A stretch of DNA of 64,000 bases. It comes from Desulfovibrio piger. Its GTDB lineage: Bacteria > Desulfobacterota > Desulfovibrionia > Desulfovibrionales > Desulfovibrionaceae. Location of the stretch: contig NZ_JABAFY010000011.1 in assembly GCF_012843875.1 (NCBI RefSeq), positions 1 to 64,000 of the forward strand, written 5' to 3'. Shown piece by piece: positions 55,330 through 64,000 of this stretch. A program made the translations under genes and the position numbers. Numbering within the stretch: the stretch's first letter is position 1; each line of letters opens with the position of its first letter. Below the pieces are notes generated by a model that worked only from the letters and a program-made list of their open reading frames with translations, ran no database searches and was not told the DNA's origin.

Positions 55330-55959
55330 CTACTGCTTGCGGATCAGCACCAGCCCGTTCTTGGGGCCGGGCACGGAACCCTTGACCAGGATGACGTTGT
55401 CGGCAGGACGAACGTCAACGATCACAAGGCCCATTTCCGTCACGGTTTCGTTGCCCCAATGGCCAGCCATCTTACGGCCCTTGAACACATGGCCGGGGAA
55501 GGTGTTGTTACCGATGGAGCCGTTGTTACGGTGCACTTTTTCGCAACCGTGCGTATCCTTGGAACCGGCGAAGTTCCAACGGCGCATACGGCCCTGGTAG
55601 CCCTTACCGATGCTCTTGGCGGTCACTTTGACCTTGTCGCCGGTAGCAAACATTTCCACGGTCAGTTCCTGACCGGGTTCCATTTCAGGGGCGTTTTCCA
55701 GGCGGATTTCACGCAGTTCGCGGTACAGGCCGGTGCCGGCCTTGGCGAAGTGGCCCTTCATGGCCTTGCTGACGTGCTTTTCCTTGTCTTCGGTCAGCGC
55801 GATCTGCAGAGCGTTGTAACCGTCGGTTTCAACGGTCTTCACCTGGGTGACGGGGCAGGGCCCGGCCTGAATCACCGTGACGGGCACAGCGGCGCCGTCA
55901 CCGGCAAAAATGCGGGTCATACCAAGTTTACGACCCAAAATTCCCATTTTCTCAGCCAT
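55330..55959 (-). CDS. rplC: 50S ribosomal protein L3
   Basis: L3 is an early assembly protein near the peptidyl-transferase centre. The 209-residue product has [17 protein letters not shown] at the start and the [16 protein letters not shown]-like loop followed by [15 protein letters not shown]. The ATG at 55959 has GAGAGG upstream; another Met four residues later is possible. Confidence 0.97.
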   Translation of the reverse strand: MAEKMGILGRKLGMTRIFAGDGAAVPVTVIQAGPCPVTQVKTVETDGYNALQIALTEDKEKHVSKAMKGHFAKAGTGLYRELREIRLENAPEMEPGQELTVEMFATGDKVKVTAKSIGKGYQGRMRRWNFAGSKDTHGCEKVHRNNGSIGNNTFPGHVFKGRKMAGHWGNETVTEMGLVIVDVRPADNVILVKGSVPGPKNGLVLIRKQ

Positions 55960-55971
55960 GACTGCCTCTCA

Positions 55972-56289
55972 CTAGAGCTTGATTTCAACGTCCACGCCAG
56001 CGGGCAGGGAAAGCTTGCCGAGGGCGTCAACGGTCTGCTGCGTGGGTTCAAGGATGTCCATAAGCCGCTTGTGGATGCGCATTTCGAACTGCTCACGGGA
56101 CTTCTTGTCCACATGCACGGAACGCTGAATGGTGTACTTATGAATATTGGTGGGCAGCGGGATGGGCCCGGCCACACCGGCACCGGTATTGCGCGCCGTA
56201 TCCACGATTTCCGCAACAGCCTTGTCCAGGATGCGGTAATCGTAGGCTTTGAGCTTGATCCGAATGCGATCACTGCTAACTGTCGTCAT
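55972..56289 (-). CDS. rpsJ: 30S ribosomal protein S10
   Basis: S10 acts in the small-subunit head and in transcription antitermination with NusB. The 105-residue protein has [21 protein letters not shown] and [22 protein letters not shown]. It is the first gene of the ribosomal cluster here; no tuf or fusA precedes it. Confidence 0.97.
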   Translation of the reverse strand: MTTVSSDRIRIKLKAYDYRILDKAVAEIVDTARNTGAGVAGPIPLPTNIHKYTIQRSVHVDKKSREQFEMRIHKRLMDILEPTQQTVDALGKLSLPAGVDVEIKL

Positions 56290-57210
56290 TGTTGCCTACT
56301 CCGTTTGAAAAATCCTGGCCGGTTGGGTTCGGCGCAGGTTTCTTAACAGCTTTGCGCGGGCCAAAAACCACGGGCCCGAAGGTCGGCCTCACCCGTTGGG
56401 GAGACTGGGCAACAACTTGGGGAAGAGAAGCGCTTGAAGCAGCGCACATCACAGAATCTGAAGGAATCAGATATATCGGAAGGTACGGACGCCTGAGCGT
56501 GCCTGCATCATCCGTGTGATGCTTCCCGGCGTAGCCCAGGCCTGTCACTGACTGAAGCAGTGACGAGGGTGGTCCCGCAGGGTCACCAAATGGGGGAACA
56601 TCCCCCCTTACCTTTACAGCCCGGGGTCACCTGATCGCCAGGTGGGATCCGCTGTGTGGGCTGGAACGGCTCGACATTGTCTCGGCATCTGGTAACGCCT
56701 GCACATGTCAAAACCCGCCGCGGAGCGACCGCTTTGGGTGCATCAGGACAGACTCAATCTGCCCTTCCCTGCCGTCCAGGGAACAGCCTTGTTGCTCAAG
56801 GCGAGGTTCCTTCTATCGGGAATGGGGCGATGCGTCAAGTTTTTTTCACTGCGAGAGGGATTTTTTTTCGCGCTATTGCTGATTTTCCCGTTCCGACAAG
56901 AAAAAAGCGGAGCTCAGACGCGGATAAAGGAGGCATGTCATAAAATATATATTGCCATCCGCCGGAGTGGGGAATTTCTCACAGGCCGAAGCGCAAAAAC
57001 ACGACCTGTAGCCCCATGAAGCAAAAAAAAATCCCCAGCGACATCACGGATCGGGGGCTGCCCCAAGCGCCCCCTGCCGCAGAGGCAAACAGCGTGACGA
57101 AAAATTGTTGCTTCGATTGTTGGAGGCCTTCCTCCCGCAAGATCCGGGAGCGGGATGTGACGGCTGCCCAGGATAGCGGGCGAGATCCACAGCCCGGTAC
57201 AGCGTTTTTT
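56290..57210. other. Long structured noncoding region upstream of rpsJ
   Basis: About 920 bases between rpsJ and the ftsY terminator. The part from 56470 to 56720 is full of strong inverted repeats, for example GTCACTG/CAGTGAC near 56545-56565, GGGGG/CCCCC near 56594-56607, and CAGCCC/GGGCTG enclosing CACCTG/CAGGTG (about 56620-56667). No tmRNA, RNase P, 6S or SRP RNA signature was recognised, and no convincing promoter. It could be a long S10 leader or an independent structured RNA. The rest shows nothing recognisable. Confidence 0.5.
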
Positions 57211-57260
57211 CCCCAAAAAAGCGGGAGGGGACTTTCCCCAGCAGGAAAAGCCCCCCTCTC
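57211..57260 (-). terminator. Terminator of ftsY
   Basis: On the minus strand a G-rich arm and a C-rich arm (57223-57259) with CTTTTCC/GGAAAG inside form a long imperfect stem followed by GCTTTTTTGGGG. It starts about 25 bases after the ftsY stop. Confidence 0.75.
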
Positions 57261-57284
57261 GTCTACATCATACTAAAATCAGCG

Positions 57285-59969
57285 CTACTTGCCCTGATCC
57301 AGGTCGCCCAGCAGGGCGCGGGCATAGTCGGCACCGTTGAAGGGCCGCAGGTCTTCGAGCTTTTCGCCCAGGCCCACATAGGTGATGGGCAGCTTTTCCT
57401 GCATGGCCACGGCGATGGCCACGCCACCCTTGGCCGTACCGTCCAGCTTGGTGAGGATGAGCTCGTCCACACCGGCGGCTTCCTTGAAGAGCTTGGCCTG
57501 CGAAAGAGCGTTCTGGCCGGTGGTGGCGTCGATGACCAGGATGCAGCGGTGCGGCGCGCCTTCATGCTTCTTGCCCAGCACCTGACGGATCTTGGTCAGC
57601 TCTTCCATAAGGTTGACCTTGGTCTGCAGGCGGCCGGCGGTATCCACAAAGAGGATGTCCACCTTTTCGGCCAGGGCGCGGTCCATGGCTTCGTAGGCCA
57701 CGGAGGCCGGATCGGAACCGGCGGGGCGGGCATGGAAGAGCGCGCCCACGCGTTCGGCCCAGACCTGCAGCTGCTCGATGGCCGCCGCACGGAAGGTGTC
57801 GGCCGCGGCGATCATGACCTTTTTGCCCTGCATGCGGGCGCGGTGGGCCAGCTTGGCGATGGTGGTGGTCTTGCCCACGCCGTTGACGCCGATGAAGAGC
57901 ACCACTTCGGGCGGGTTCACGGCGCTGATACGACGCGGCAGACGGAAGATCTCGTCCACTTCGGCCATGAGCAGGCCGCGCACGTCTTCCACGCGGGTCA
58001 CGTTCTCCTTGCGGGCCCGTTCACGCAGACGCTCCACCAGCTCCAGCGAAGGTTCGTAGCCCAGGTCGGCCATGATGAAGAGCTCTTCCAGCTCTTCCCA
58101 GAAACTTTCGTTGAGTTCGCCGTGGCTGCTGAACAGGCTGTCCAGACGGCGGGAGAACTGCTCGCGGGTACGGCTCAGGCCTTCGCTGATCTTGAGGAAC
58201 AGGCGGCTGCGCTCGTCTTCCTCGTCCTCCATGTCCAGGGCCAGGGTCAGGCGATACTGCAACTCGGAGCGGAATTCGTCCAGCTGCACATATTCCATAC
58301 GCTCCAGCCAGCCACGGAAATCATCCACGAAGGCGTCCACTTCGGCGGCGGGCGCATCCAGCGAACGCAGCAGGAAGCGCAGACGCTTCCAAAGTTCGTC
58401 CCCGGCTTCTTCCACACCTTCCAGCACGATGCCCAGCCAGACGGAGAGGCGCGGTTCGGCCTCGCGCAGACACAGGATCATGGACTGGGCCAGAGCGGGA
58501 TCAAGACCGCAGGTCTCCAGCGCGGGCGCGGTGGGACGCTCGGCCGTGGCAGCCGCCGCAGCAACGGCAGTGGCGGCAAGGGCCGTATCGGCCACGACCT
58601 CAGCGACGGGCTCGTCCTGGTCCGGCGTAGCAGCGCTCTCCGTGTCTTTTTCCACCTCGGCCGGAGGTTCCTGTTCCGTGCTTTCAGCGGCAGCCGCGAC
58701 ACGTTCATCCGTACCTGCTTCCGCTACGGCAGTTTCAGAATGGACGTCTTCGCCCGCCTCCTGCTCCACCGCAACAGGCGTTTCTTCAGCCTCGCCAGCA
58801 GGGGCAGCCGCTTCCGGCCGGGCCGTATCTTCGTCACTGCCGAAGATGCGCTGCCACCAGCTGCGACGGGGCGCAGACGCTTCGGGCTTTTCTTCCGCTT
58901 CTTCGCGGACCTCGTCGCGGGCAGCTTCCTCTTCCGCGACATCCGTCCCGGCGTCGTCAGCTTCTTCAGCGGCAGCTTCGTCGGCTTCAACAGGGGTCAC
59001 AGTGGTCGTATCGTCACCGGCCGCATCAGCCATCACGACGGCATCGGCCCCGGTCACGGCCTCAGGCAGCGGTTCTTCTTCCGCTTCCTGGGCAGTCTCC
59101 ACAACGGTCTCAGCCTCGACAGCCACAGCTTCCGCTTCGGCAGGGGCCTCTTCCTCTTCTGCAGGGGATTCTTCCACAACATCCACGGGAGCGGCATCAA
59201 CGCCAGCAGGCTCCTCGCACATCTCGACAACTTCGGCTTCCGCAGCCTCAGCTTCCGAAGCAATCGCTTCCGAACTGACGCCATCCTGTTCGGGAGCACC
59301 CGTTTCTGCAGCGGCATCACCGGAAGCTTCTTCCGGCGCCGCAGCCTCGGCAGCCGCTTCCGTCACAGGCTCCTCGACCGAAGGGAGTTCATCTTCCATC
59401 ACAGCAGCCGGGGCTTCTTCCGCTTCGGCGACCGGTTCGCTTTCGGCCTCCACGGAGGGCTCATCCAGAAGCGTCGGCACCTCAGCTTCCGCCACAGGTT
59501 CCCCTTCCGCCACGGTGCTCTCGGCTTCTGCCGGAGCTTCGGACGCCGCAGGCTGGTCGGCAGGCGCCACCGTCACGGCAGCCTCGACGCTCCCGCCCTC
59601 CTCTGCGGCTCCGGCGGCAGGGCCATCGCTTTCAGCGGCGGGCACTTCCACCACGGGCTCATCCGCGACCACGGCTTCAGCCTCCGGCGCCACCTGTTCG
59701 ACATCCCCGGCAACGGGGGCGGCCTCGTCTTCCGGGGCCTCGTCCGCAGATGCGTCTTCAGCAGGGGCAACGACTTCTTCAGCCGCCGGGACGCTCTCCG
59801 GTTCCGGCGTGCTTTCCGGCTCCGCTACGGCGCTCCCGGTATCAGCGGCAGGCTCCTCCGAGGCAACAGACGTTGCGACCGCTTCCTTCTCGACTGCCGC
59901 GGCCTGCGTTTCTTTCGTTTCCTCGGTGCCCCCACCAAAAAACTTTTTTACTGCGGAAAAAAAGCCCAT
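57285..59969 (-). CDS. ftsY: SRP receptor FtsY with a very long acidic N-terminal domain
   Basis: FtsY is the membrane-associated GTPase that receives SRP-ribosome complexes. The C-terminal NG domain (about 595-890) has the G1 loop GVNGVGKT (about 690-700), DTAGRLQ and [10 protein letters not shown]. Residues 15-480 are a low-complexity Ala/Glu/Val/Pro-rich acidic stretch, and 485-595 is an additional helical region. At 894 residues it is far longer than typical FtsY (about 300-500). The N-terminus [14 protein letters not shown] is an amphipathic membrane-binding motif, and a second one lies inside ([10 protein letters not shown], about 366-376). The start has AAGGAGAG upstream. Confidence 0.96.
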   Translation of the reverse strand: MGFFSAVKKFFGGGTEETKETQAAAVEKEAVATSVASEEPAADTGSAVAEPESTPEPESVPAAEEVVAPAEDASADEAPEDEAAPVAGDVEQVAPEAEAVVADEPVVEVPAAESDGPAAGAAEEGGSVEAAVTVAPADQPAASEAPAEAESTVAEGEPVAEAEVPTLLDEPSVEAESEPVAEAEEAPAAVMEDELPSVEEPVTEAAAEAAAPEEASGDAAAETGAPEQDGVSSEAIASEAEAAEAEVVEMCEEPAGVDAAPVDVVEESPAEEEEAPAEAEAVAVEAETVVETAQEAEEEPLPEAVTGADAVVMADAAGDDTTTVTPVEADEAAAEEADDAGTDVAEEEAARDEVREEAEEKPEASAPRRSWWQRIFGSDEDTARPEAAAPAGEAEETPVAVEQEAGEDVHSETAVAEAGTDERVAAAAESTEQEPPAEVEKDTESAATPDQDEPVAEVVADTALAATAVAAAAATAERPTAPALETCGLDPALAQSMILCLREAEPRLSVWLGIVLEGVEEAGDELWKRLRFLLRSLDAPAAEVDAFVDDFRGWLERMEYVQLDEFRSELQYRLTLALDMEDEEDERSRLFLKISEGLSRTREQFSRRLDSLFSSHGELNESFWEELEELFIMADLGYEPSLELVERLRERARKENVTRVEDVRGLLMAEVDEIFRLPRRISAVNPPEVVLFIGVNGVGKTTTIAKLAHRARMQGKKVMIAAADTFRAAAIEQLQVWAERVGALFHARPAGSDPASVAYEAMDRALAEKVDILFVDTAGRLQTKVNLMEELTKIRQVLGKKHEGAPHRCILVIDATTGQNALSQAKLFKEAAGVDELILTKLDGTAKGGVAIAVAMQEKLPITYVGLGEKLEDLRPFNGADYARALLGDLDQGK

Positions 59970-59978
59970 AGTCTCTCC

Positions 59979-60983
59979 TTATTTCACTGCGGCCCCGCTC
60001 AGGGCCTGCAAAACTTCTTCAAGATCAGCCGCACAGGTCTCCACGGCCAGCGCACGCGCCTCACAGCCGGGATCCTCCAGCGCATCGAGCATCTCGCGGG
60101 CGCTGTCCTCAAGGCGCACAGCCCCCAGGCAGGGCGCTGCGGCAAGCAGCATCCGCCCCAGATGGCACAGCCCTTCCAGCTCATCTTCCGCATACAGGCG
60201 CATCATGAGCATGGGTGCATGGGCAAAGGTCTGGCGGAACAGGGCCGCGGTCATATGCCAGCTTGCGGGGTTCCCCTGCTGGAAATGCCTGCCGCGGATG
60301 GCATCCACCGGCAGAGCGTCCTCGGGGGCGGCGACATCCTCACCGGAGACGGGCCGCCACTTCCGGTCGTCGGATTTTTCCGGCTCCGGATCTCCCTGCT
60401 TGCGCAAAAGCTGCAGCCCCAAAGAATGCAGGCGCCTCAGATCGCCCCAGTGCCAGTACAGCGCCGCCAGAAAGACGCTGAGCAGCAGCGTATTGATGAT
60501 GAAGCGCCAGGTCTCGCGCTGCATGACCTTGTCCGAACCTTCCTGCACCAGGCGGCGGGCAAGATAGACCTCCACCGTGCCCACGGGCTGCCCTTCCCGG
60601 CGCAGCGGGCTCATGCCCTGCACGGTATTCTCCGTGATCTCGCCGTCCCAGGGCACGGCCTCCCAGTGCTCATTGCGGCGCTGGCCGGAAAAAAGACTGT
60701 CCCCCACCTGCACCGTCACGGCGTACAGGCGCTGATCCTCCATGAGCCCCGTCACCAGGGCGTCCGTGGAAACGGCGGTGAGTTCCCCGTGCAGTCCCAG
60801 CAGATGGGTGAAACGGCTGGCCACCCGGCCTGCCTCGTTCTGCAGACGGTTCTGTGCGGCATCGCGTTCAGCCATGATGTTCCACGCTGCCTGCGCCAGA
60901 AAGAGCAATATGACCAAAAGCCAGCAGGCCAGGGCCACCCAGCGGCGGTATCTGGTCAGGAAAATAAGAACTGACCGCTTCAC
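59979..60983 (-). CDS. Two-TM sensor-like membrane protein with a degenerate Hpt-like end
   Basis: This 334-residue protein has TM1 at about 15-35, a periplasmic domain of about 120 residues with sensor-like composition, TM2 at about 160-178, a Pro/acidic linker and a helical C-terminus (about 245-330). The end (LEGLCHLGRMLLAAAPCLGAVRLEDSA in parts) resembles an Hpt histidine-phosphotransfer bundle, but at the phospho-acceptor position I read Arg rather than His. Translation starts at GTG with GTGA overlap to murJ, and ftsY follows nine bases later, so the three genes form an operon. The role is unknown. Confidence 0.75.
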   Translation of the reverse strand: MKRSVLIFLTRYRRWVALACWLLVILLFLAQAAWNIMAERDAAQNRLQNEAGRVASRFTHLLGLHGELTAVSTDALVTGLMEDQRLYAVTVQVGDSLFSGQRRNEHWEAVPWDGEITENTVQGMSPLRREGQPVGTVEVYLARRLVQEGSDKVMQRETWRFIINTLLLSVFLAALYWHWGDLRRLHSLGLQLLRKQGDPEPEKSDDRKWRPVSGEDVAAPEDALPVDAIRGRHFQQGNPASWHMTAALFRQTFAHAPMLMMRLYAEDELEGLCHLGRMLLAAAPCLGAVRLEDSAREMLDALEDPGCEARALAVETCAADLEEVLQALSGAAVK

Positions 60984-62644
60984 GAGCGGGAATCTCCTTG
61001 CAATTTTGTGCGCAGCTTATGTGCCAGCATACGCGTATCGGCGTCCCCAAGCAGAACGAGGGCGCTCCCCCAGGCACAACATCCGGCCCCGATGGACAGA
61101 GCCAGGCCCGCCATGGCGGGCAGCCCGGGCAACAGGACCGGCATTACGGACAGCAGCTCCTGCAACGGGCAGACCATGCCGCACAGGCGCAGGACGATCA
61201 GGGCACCTGCGGCTGCCGCGCCCGCGGCCAGCCCATGCCGCAGACAGGCCATGCCGTCCAGAAGCGCCGGCGCGGGCAGCAAAGGCCGCAAACGTCGACG
61301 CAGCCCCCGCCACAGCCAGACGGTCTGTCCCCACAGGGCCGCACTGGCCGCCGCAGCCGGCAAACAAAAATATATGTCCCTTGCCATACTATGTAACAGC
61401 CACGCCCCGCCTGCAAGCGTAAAAACAACGGCAAGCAGCGAGGACAAGGCCGTCAGGCGCACGTCGCCCAGGGCGTTGCAGCCCGCCAGCAGGCAGCGGC
61501 TCACCGCGCAGGCGGGCAGGCAGGGCAGGTACGCCCAAAGGGCCAGGGTCACCTGCCGCACCCCCGTGGCATCGAATTCCCCGTGATGCAGCAAAACGTC
61601 CACAAGGCAGGGGCCCACGGCCCACAGCCCCGCCGCCGCAGGCAGGGACAAGAGCGTGGCCCAGCGCAAGGCCAGGGCCATGTCCCGCCGGAAGGCGGCA
61701 AAATCTTTTTCTCCGGCCAGACGGCTCAAACGCGGCAAACTGGCCATGCCGAGGCAGGCACCGATCAGGCCCAGCGGCAGCTCCAGCAGGCGCTCGGCAT
61801 AGTACAGGCCCGCGATCTGACTGCCCACCGCCAGCCCCATGGCCGCCAGCATCACCAGCTGCGGCGCGGCGGCCCCCAGCAGGCCCAGGGGCAAGCGCCC
61901 CAGACAGCCCCACAGCTCACGGCCGGAGGGCGCGGCGGCCGGACGCTCCATGGCGGTCGCCGGGAATACATGACGGGCATAGCCCCATTGGGCCAGCCAC
62001 TGGGCCAGGCCCCCGGCGCTCATGCCCGCGGCCAGTGCCGCCGGGACAGCCTCTGTGCCTCCCGCCAGCCAGCCCGCCAGCATGGCACTGATGACCACCA
62101 CATTGAAGATGACGGGCGAAAGCGCGGGCAGCCAGAAGACTTCGCGGCAGTGCAACACCGCCATGCCCAGGGCCGCCATCCCTGCCAGCAAAACATAGGG
62201 CAGGCAAAGGCGGAGCAGGCTGCTGCCCTCCGCCAAGGCTTCAGGAGAAAGCGCGGGCGCCAGAAAGGCCAGCAATTGCGGCGCTGCCAGCATGCCCAGC
62301 AGGACAAGGCCGCCCAGCACCAGCACGAGGCGCCGGAACAGGCCGGAGGCCAGAGCGGGCAGCGGATCCCCCTGGCCTTGCGCCACATCGTGCCGCACCA
62401 GCCAGGCCGTGAGCGTCATGGACAAAGAGCCTTCGCCCAGCAGGCGGCGCAGCAGATGCGGCAGGCGCAGGGCCGCCACCAGGGCATCGGCCACCGGCCC
62501 GCAGCCCACCATCCAGGCCATGCCCATGTCGCGCACCAGTCCCAGCAGGCGGGAAAGTAGGGTGAACAACGCCAGCATCCCGGCCGTGCGGGCCATACGG
62601 GCACCGCCTGAAGGACGGGGAGCATTGCCGTGCGAAAGGCTCAT
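60980..62644 (-). CDS. murJ: Lipid II flippase MurJ (MVIN family)
   Basis: MurJ flips the peptidoglycan precursor lipid II across the inner membrane. The 554-residue protein has 14 predicted membrane helices, beginning GMLALFTLLSRLLGLVRDMGMAW, and the family segment LGEGSLSMTLTAW. Two ATGs (62650, 62644) are available; AAGGAT has correct spacing only for 62644. It is followed, with a four-base overlap, by the sensor-like gene. The frame is open far upstream across queF but that part is antisense-like noise. Confidence 0.93.
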   Translation of the reverse strand: MSLSHGNAPRPSGGARMARTAGMLALFTLLSRLLGLVRDMGMAWMVGCGPVADALVAALRLPHLLRRLLGEGSLSMTLTAWLVRHDVAQGQGDPLPALASGLFRRLVLVLGGLVLLGMLAAPQLLAFLAPALSPEALAEGSSLLRLCLPYVLLAGMAALGMAVLHCREVFWLPALSPVIFNVVVISAMLAGWLAGGTEAVPAALAAGMSAGGLAQWLAQWGYARHVFPATAMERPAAAPSGRELWGCLGRLPLGLLGAAAPQLVMLAAMGLAVGSQIAGLYYAERLLELPLGLIGACLGMASLPRLSRLAGEKDFAAFRRDMALALRWATLLSLPAAAGLWAVGPCLVDVLLHHGEFDATGVRQVTLALWAYLPCLPACAVSRCLLAGCNALGDVRLTALSSLLAVVFTLAGGAWLLHSMARDIYFCLPAAAASAALWGQTVWLWRGLRRRLRPLLPAPALLDGMACLRHGLAAGAAAAGALIVLRLCGMVCPLQELLSVMPVLLPGLPAMAGLALSIGAGCCAWGSALVLLGDADTRMLAHKLRTKLQGDSRS

Positions 62645-62710
62645 GGGCATATCCTTAATAAAAAGACGTCCCGGTGCCGGCTGGGACCGGGACCGGGCAC
62701 GCGGCACATC

Positions 62711-62751
62711 GAAAAAAGCCTCCGGCAGGAAAAGGCGCCCTGCCGGAGGGA
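62711..62751 (-). terminator. Terminator of queF
   Basis: On the minus strand a perfect 12-bp stem (62718-62729 with 62738-62749) with an 8-base loop is followed by TTTTTT. It begins just after the queF stop and isolates queF from murJ. Confidence 0.9.
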
Positions 62752-62757
62752 GCTGCG

Positions 62758-63261
62758 TTACGGTCTGTGCGGATCGCTTTCCGTACGCCAGGCCTGGACA
62801 GCGGCCCGGACGGCAGCGTCCTTTTCCTCGGGCATGTCCTTGAACTGCTCGGCAAAGACATGGATGCGCGTACCGCCACGGGGCACGAACAGGCCCTTGA
62901 CGCGGCACCAGCAGGGTTCGAGCACGGTCCACAGGTCTTCCAGCACCGTGTTGGTGATGGTCTCCATGAAGGACTGATGGTTGCGGAAGGCGAACATGTA
63001 GAGCTTGAAGCTCTTGGATTCCACGCACAGCTGGTCCGGGATGTACTCCACGGTGATGGTGCCCATGTCCGGCTGCCCCGTCACCGGGCACAGGGACGTG
63101 AACTCGGGGAAGGCGATGCTGATGACGTAGGGACGCTGGGGGTAACGGTTGGGAAAGGATTCCAGCAGCGCCGTACTGGGGCCGCCCTGCAATTCGGGCA
63201 TCTTGCCGGTCCCCAGCACATGCAGGTGCTGCGTCTGGTCCTGGCTGCGGGTGGTGGACAT
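62758..63261 (-). CDS. queF: NADPH-dependent 7-cyano-7-deazaguanine reductase QueF
   Basis: QueF reduces the nitrile preQ0 to preQ1 for queuosine in tRNA. The 167-residue protein is the short unimodular form. It has the thioimide Cys58 in FTSLCPVTGQPD, Asp65, and the QueF motif ESKSFKLYMFAFRNH. The ATG at 63261 has AAGGAG upstream. No preQ1 riboswitch was recognised in the short leader. It is divergent from the MogA-like gene. Confidence 0.96.
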   Translation of the reverse strand: MSTTRSQDQTQHLHVLGTGKMPELQGGPSTALLESFPNRYPQRPYVISIAFPEFTSLCPVTGQPDMGTITVEYIPDQLCVESKSFKLYMFAFRNHQSFMETITNTVLEDLWTVLEPCWCRVKGLFVPRGGTRIHVFAEQFKDMPEEKDAAVRAAVQAWRTESDPHRP

Positions 63262-63316
63262 GAAAACTCCTTTTCTGATCTTGCCGGGCACCGGGAACGG
63301 GCCGCGGCTGCCGTCC

Positions 63317-63351
63317 TTGTAACTTATTGTGCTTGCCGCTACAATAGCGGC
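63317..63351 (+). promoter_or_regulatory. Promoter with a palindrome around the -10, upstream of the MogA-like gene
   Basis: TTGTAA (63317-63322), a 17-base spacer and TACAAT (63340-63345) fit a sigma-70 promoter. The -10 lies inside a perfect inverted repeat, GCCGCT-ACAAT-AGCGGC (63335-63351), where a bound repressor would block it. A divergent promoter for queF may use the same region. Confidence 0.55.
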
Positions 63352-63386
63352 CGTTATCTGCCGTCCCGGCAGTTTGTGGAGGATGC

Positions 63387-64000
63387 ATGAAACTTTCTGT
63401 TGCCTTGCGAGCCTGTTCCGCCGGGGGCCTCATGCCCCTGTCCGTGGCCCGGGTCGCAGGGATGCCCAGCCATCGTCTGGCGTCCCCGCTGGTGCGCCAG
63501 TGCCCCTTCATCCCTGTGGGCACCGGCCTGTATGATGCGAACGATGTGGAACTGCTGCGCGTCACGGGCCGCTGCTGGCTGCCCGCCGATGACGGCGGCC
63601 ACGCCCTGCAATGCCTGATGACCCGCGCTCTGGTGGATCTGCCCGTGGGCGAGATCAGCCTCGAGACGCGGCGCACGGGCCGTGCCCTGGCCTGGGTGAC
63701 CCTTTCGGACAAAGGCTCCCAGGGCATGCGCGACGATACCAGCGGCCCGGCCATGGCCGCCTTGGTGGCCGATACCCTGCCCCTGTGCCACAGCCAGGGC
63801 TTCCTGCTGCCCGATGATGCGGTGCAGCTGCGCGCCCTGCTGGTGGATCTGGCCCTGAACCAGGGCTATGACGTCATCTGCACCAGCGGCGGTACGGGCG
63901 TGGGCCCGCGCGACATCTCGCCGCAGGTCACGTCCGCGGTGCTGGACTATCCCCTGCCCGGCTTCAGCATGGCCATGATGCAGGCCAGCCTGGCCAAGAC
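63387..64000 (+). CDS. MogA/MoaB-like molybdopterin protein with N-terminal extension (partial)
   Basis: This gene is cut by the right edge after about 204 codons. Residues about 100-204 are a MogA/MoaB domain, which adenylates molybdopterin before molybdenum insertion: ALAWVTLSDKGSQGMRDDTSGP and DVICTSGGTGVGPRDISPQ are the family signatures. About 95 residues precede it (a sequence with GTGLYDANDVELLRVTGRCWLP and LPVGEISLETRRTGR), which I cannot place; a fragment related to MOSC is possible. The ATG has GGAGGATGC upstream. The right end is missing. Confidence 0.85.
   Translation, partial: MKLSVALRACSAGGLMPLSVARVAGMPSHRLASPLVRQCPFIPVGTGLYDANDVELLRVTGRCWLPADDGGHALQCLMTRALVDLPVGEISLETRRTGRALAWVTLSDKGSQGMRDDTSGPAMAALVADTLPLCHSQGFLLPDDAVQLRALLVDLALNQGYDVICTSGGTGVGPRDISPQVTSAVLDYPLPGFSMAMMQASLAK

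Noticed and set aside
56276-56548. 90-codon frame on the minus strand just upstream of and overlapping rpsJ
   Set aside because: No ribosome site and no recognisable composition. It lies over inverted repeats that look like RNA structure rather than coding sequence.
56926-56943. AAAGGAGGC-ATG-TCA-TAA mini-frame
   Set aside because: A perfect ribosome site is followed by a start and a stop after one codon, with no downstream gene on that strand. Likely chance.
57549-60974. Long open frames antisense to ftsY and the sensor-like gene
   Set aside because: They mirror the Ala/Glu-rich codons of ftsY as Ser/Ala/Arg-rich sequence. There is no ribosome site and no domain, and the FtsY GTPase motifs on the minus strand settle the coding strand.
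1-64000. CRISPR arrays, insertion sequences, prophage or integrase genes
   Set aside because: I saw no regularly spaced direct repeats, transposase or phage genes on either strand. The only repeats are the hairpin family listed above.

Overview
This 64 kb window looks like chromosome of a Desulfovibrio-type sulfate reducer (Desulfobacterota, Desulfovibrionaceae). The DNA is GC-rich, and menaquinone is made by the futalosine route (mqnA, mqnC, mqnD, mqnE). The order tig-clpP-clpX-lon, a selenocysteine-containing SelD and queF also fit that group. The species call is inference; no 16S gene lies in the window, although a strong stable-RNA-like promoter fires off the left edge.

Layout. 1-8.5 kb is housekeeping: a YczE-like membrane protein, an EamA transporter upstream of ruvA-ruvB, moaA, three small conserved proteins, miaB and a bifunctional-nuclease-domain protein. 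8.58-16.4 kb is a self-contained accessory module, less GC-rich in places. It holds an amidohydrolase and an MFS transporter behind a sigma-54 promoter with two upstream palindromes, a secreted CocE/S15-type hydrolase convergent to them, and an overlapping histidine kinase/sigma-54 activator pair. 16.5-25 kb has a 1414-residue activase/dehydratase-like fusion with a TetR regulator and two tandem MATE exporters. 25-32 kb has the mqn genes, split by a catalase and a HbpS-like haem-binding protein. 32.6-38.6 kb is the protein quality-control cluster lon-clpX-clpP-tig, followed by tRNA-Leu and selD.

41.3-56.3 kb is the S10-spc-alpha ribosomal supercluster, all on the minus strand, from rpsJ to rplQ and including secY, map and rpoA. 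It is interrupted by a terminator and about 620 noncoding bases between rpsN and rpsH. Upstream of rpsJ is about 1 kb of structured noncoding DNA. 57.3-64 kb has ftsY with a very long acidic domain, a two-TM sensor-like protein, murJ, queF and the start of a MogA-like gene cut by the right edge.

How it works together. The accessory module is the best candidate for an undescribed system. A periplasmic hydrolase would release a small amide or peptide-like product, the MFS protein would import it and the cytoplasmic amidohydrolase would cleave it. The kinase, whose periplasmic domain resembles a solute-binding protein, would sense the ligand and signal the sigma-54 activator. The two palindromes lie 70-90 bp upstream of the sigma-54 promoter, where an activator would bind. 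A G-rich/C-rich hairpin repeat family is scattered through the intergenic gaps.
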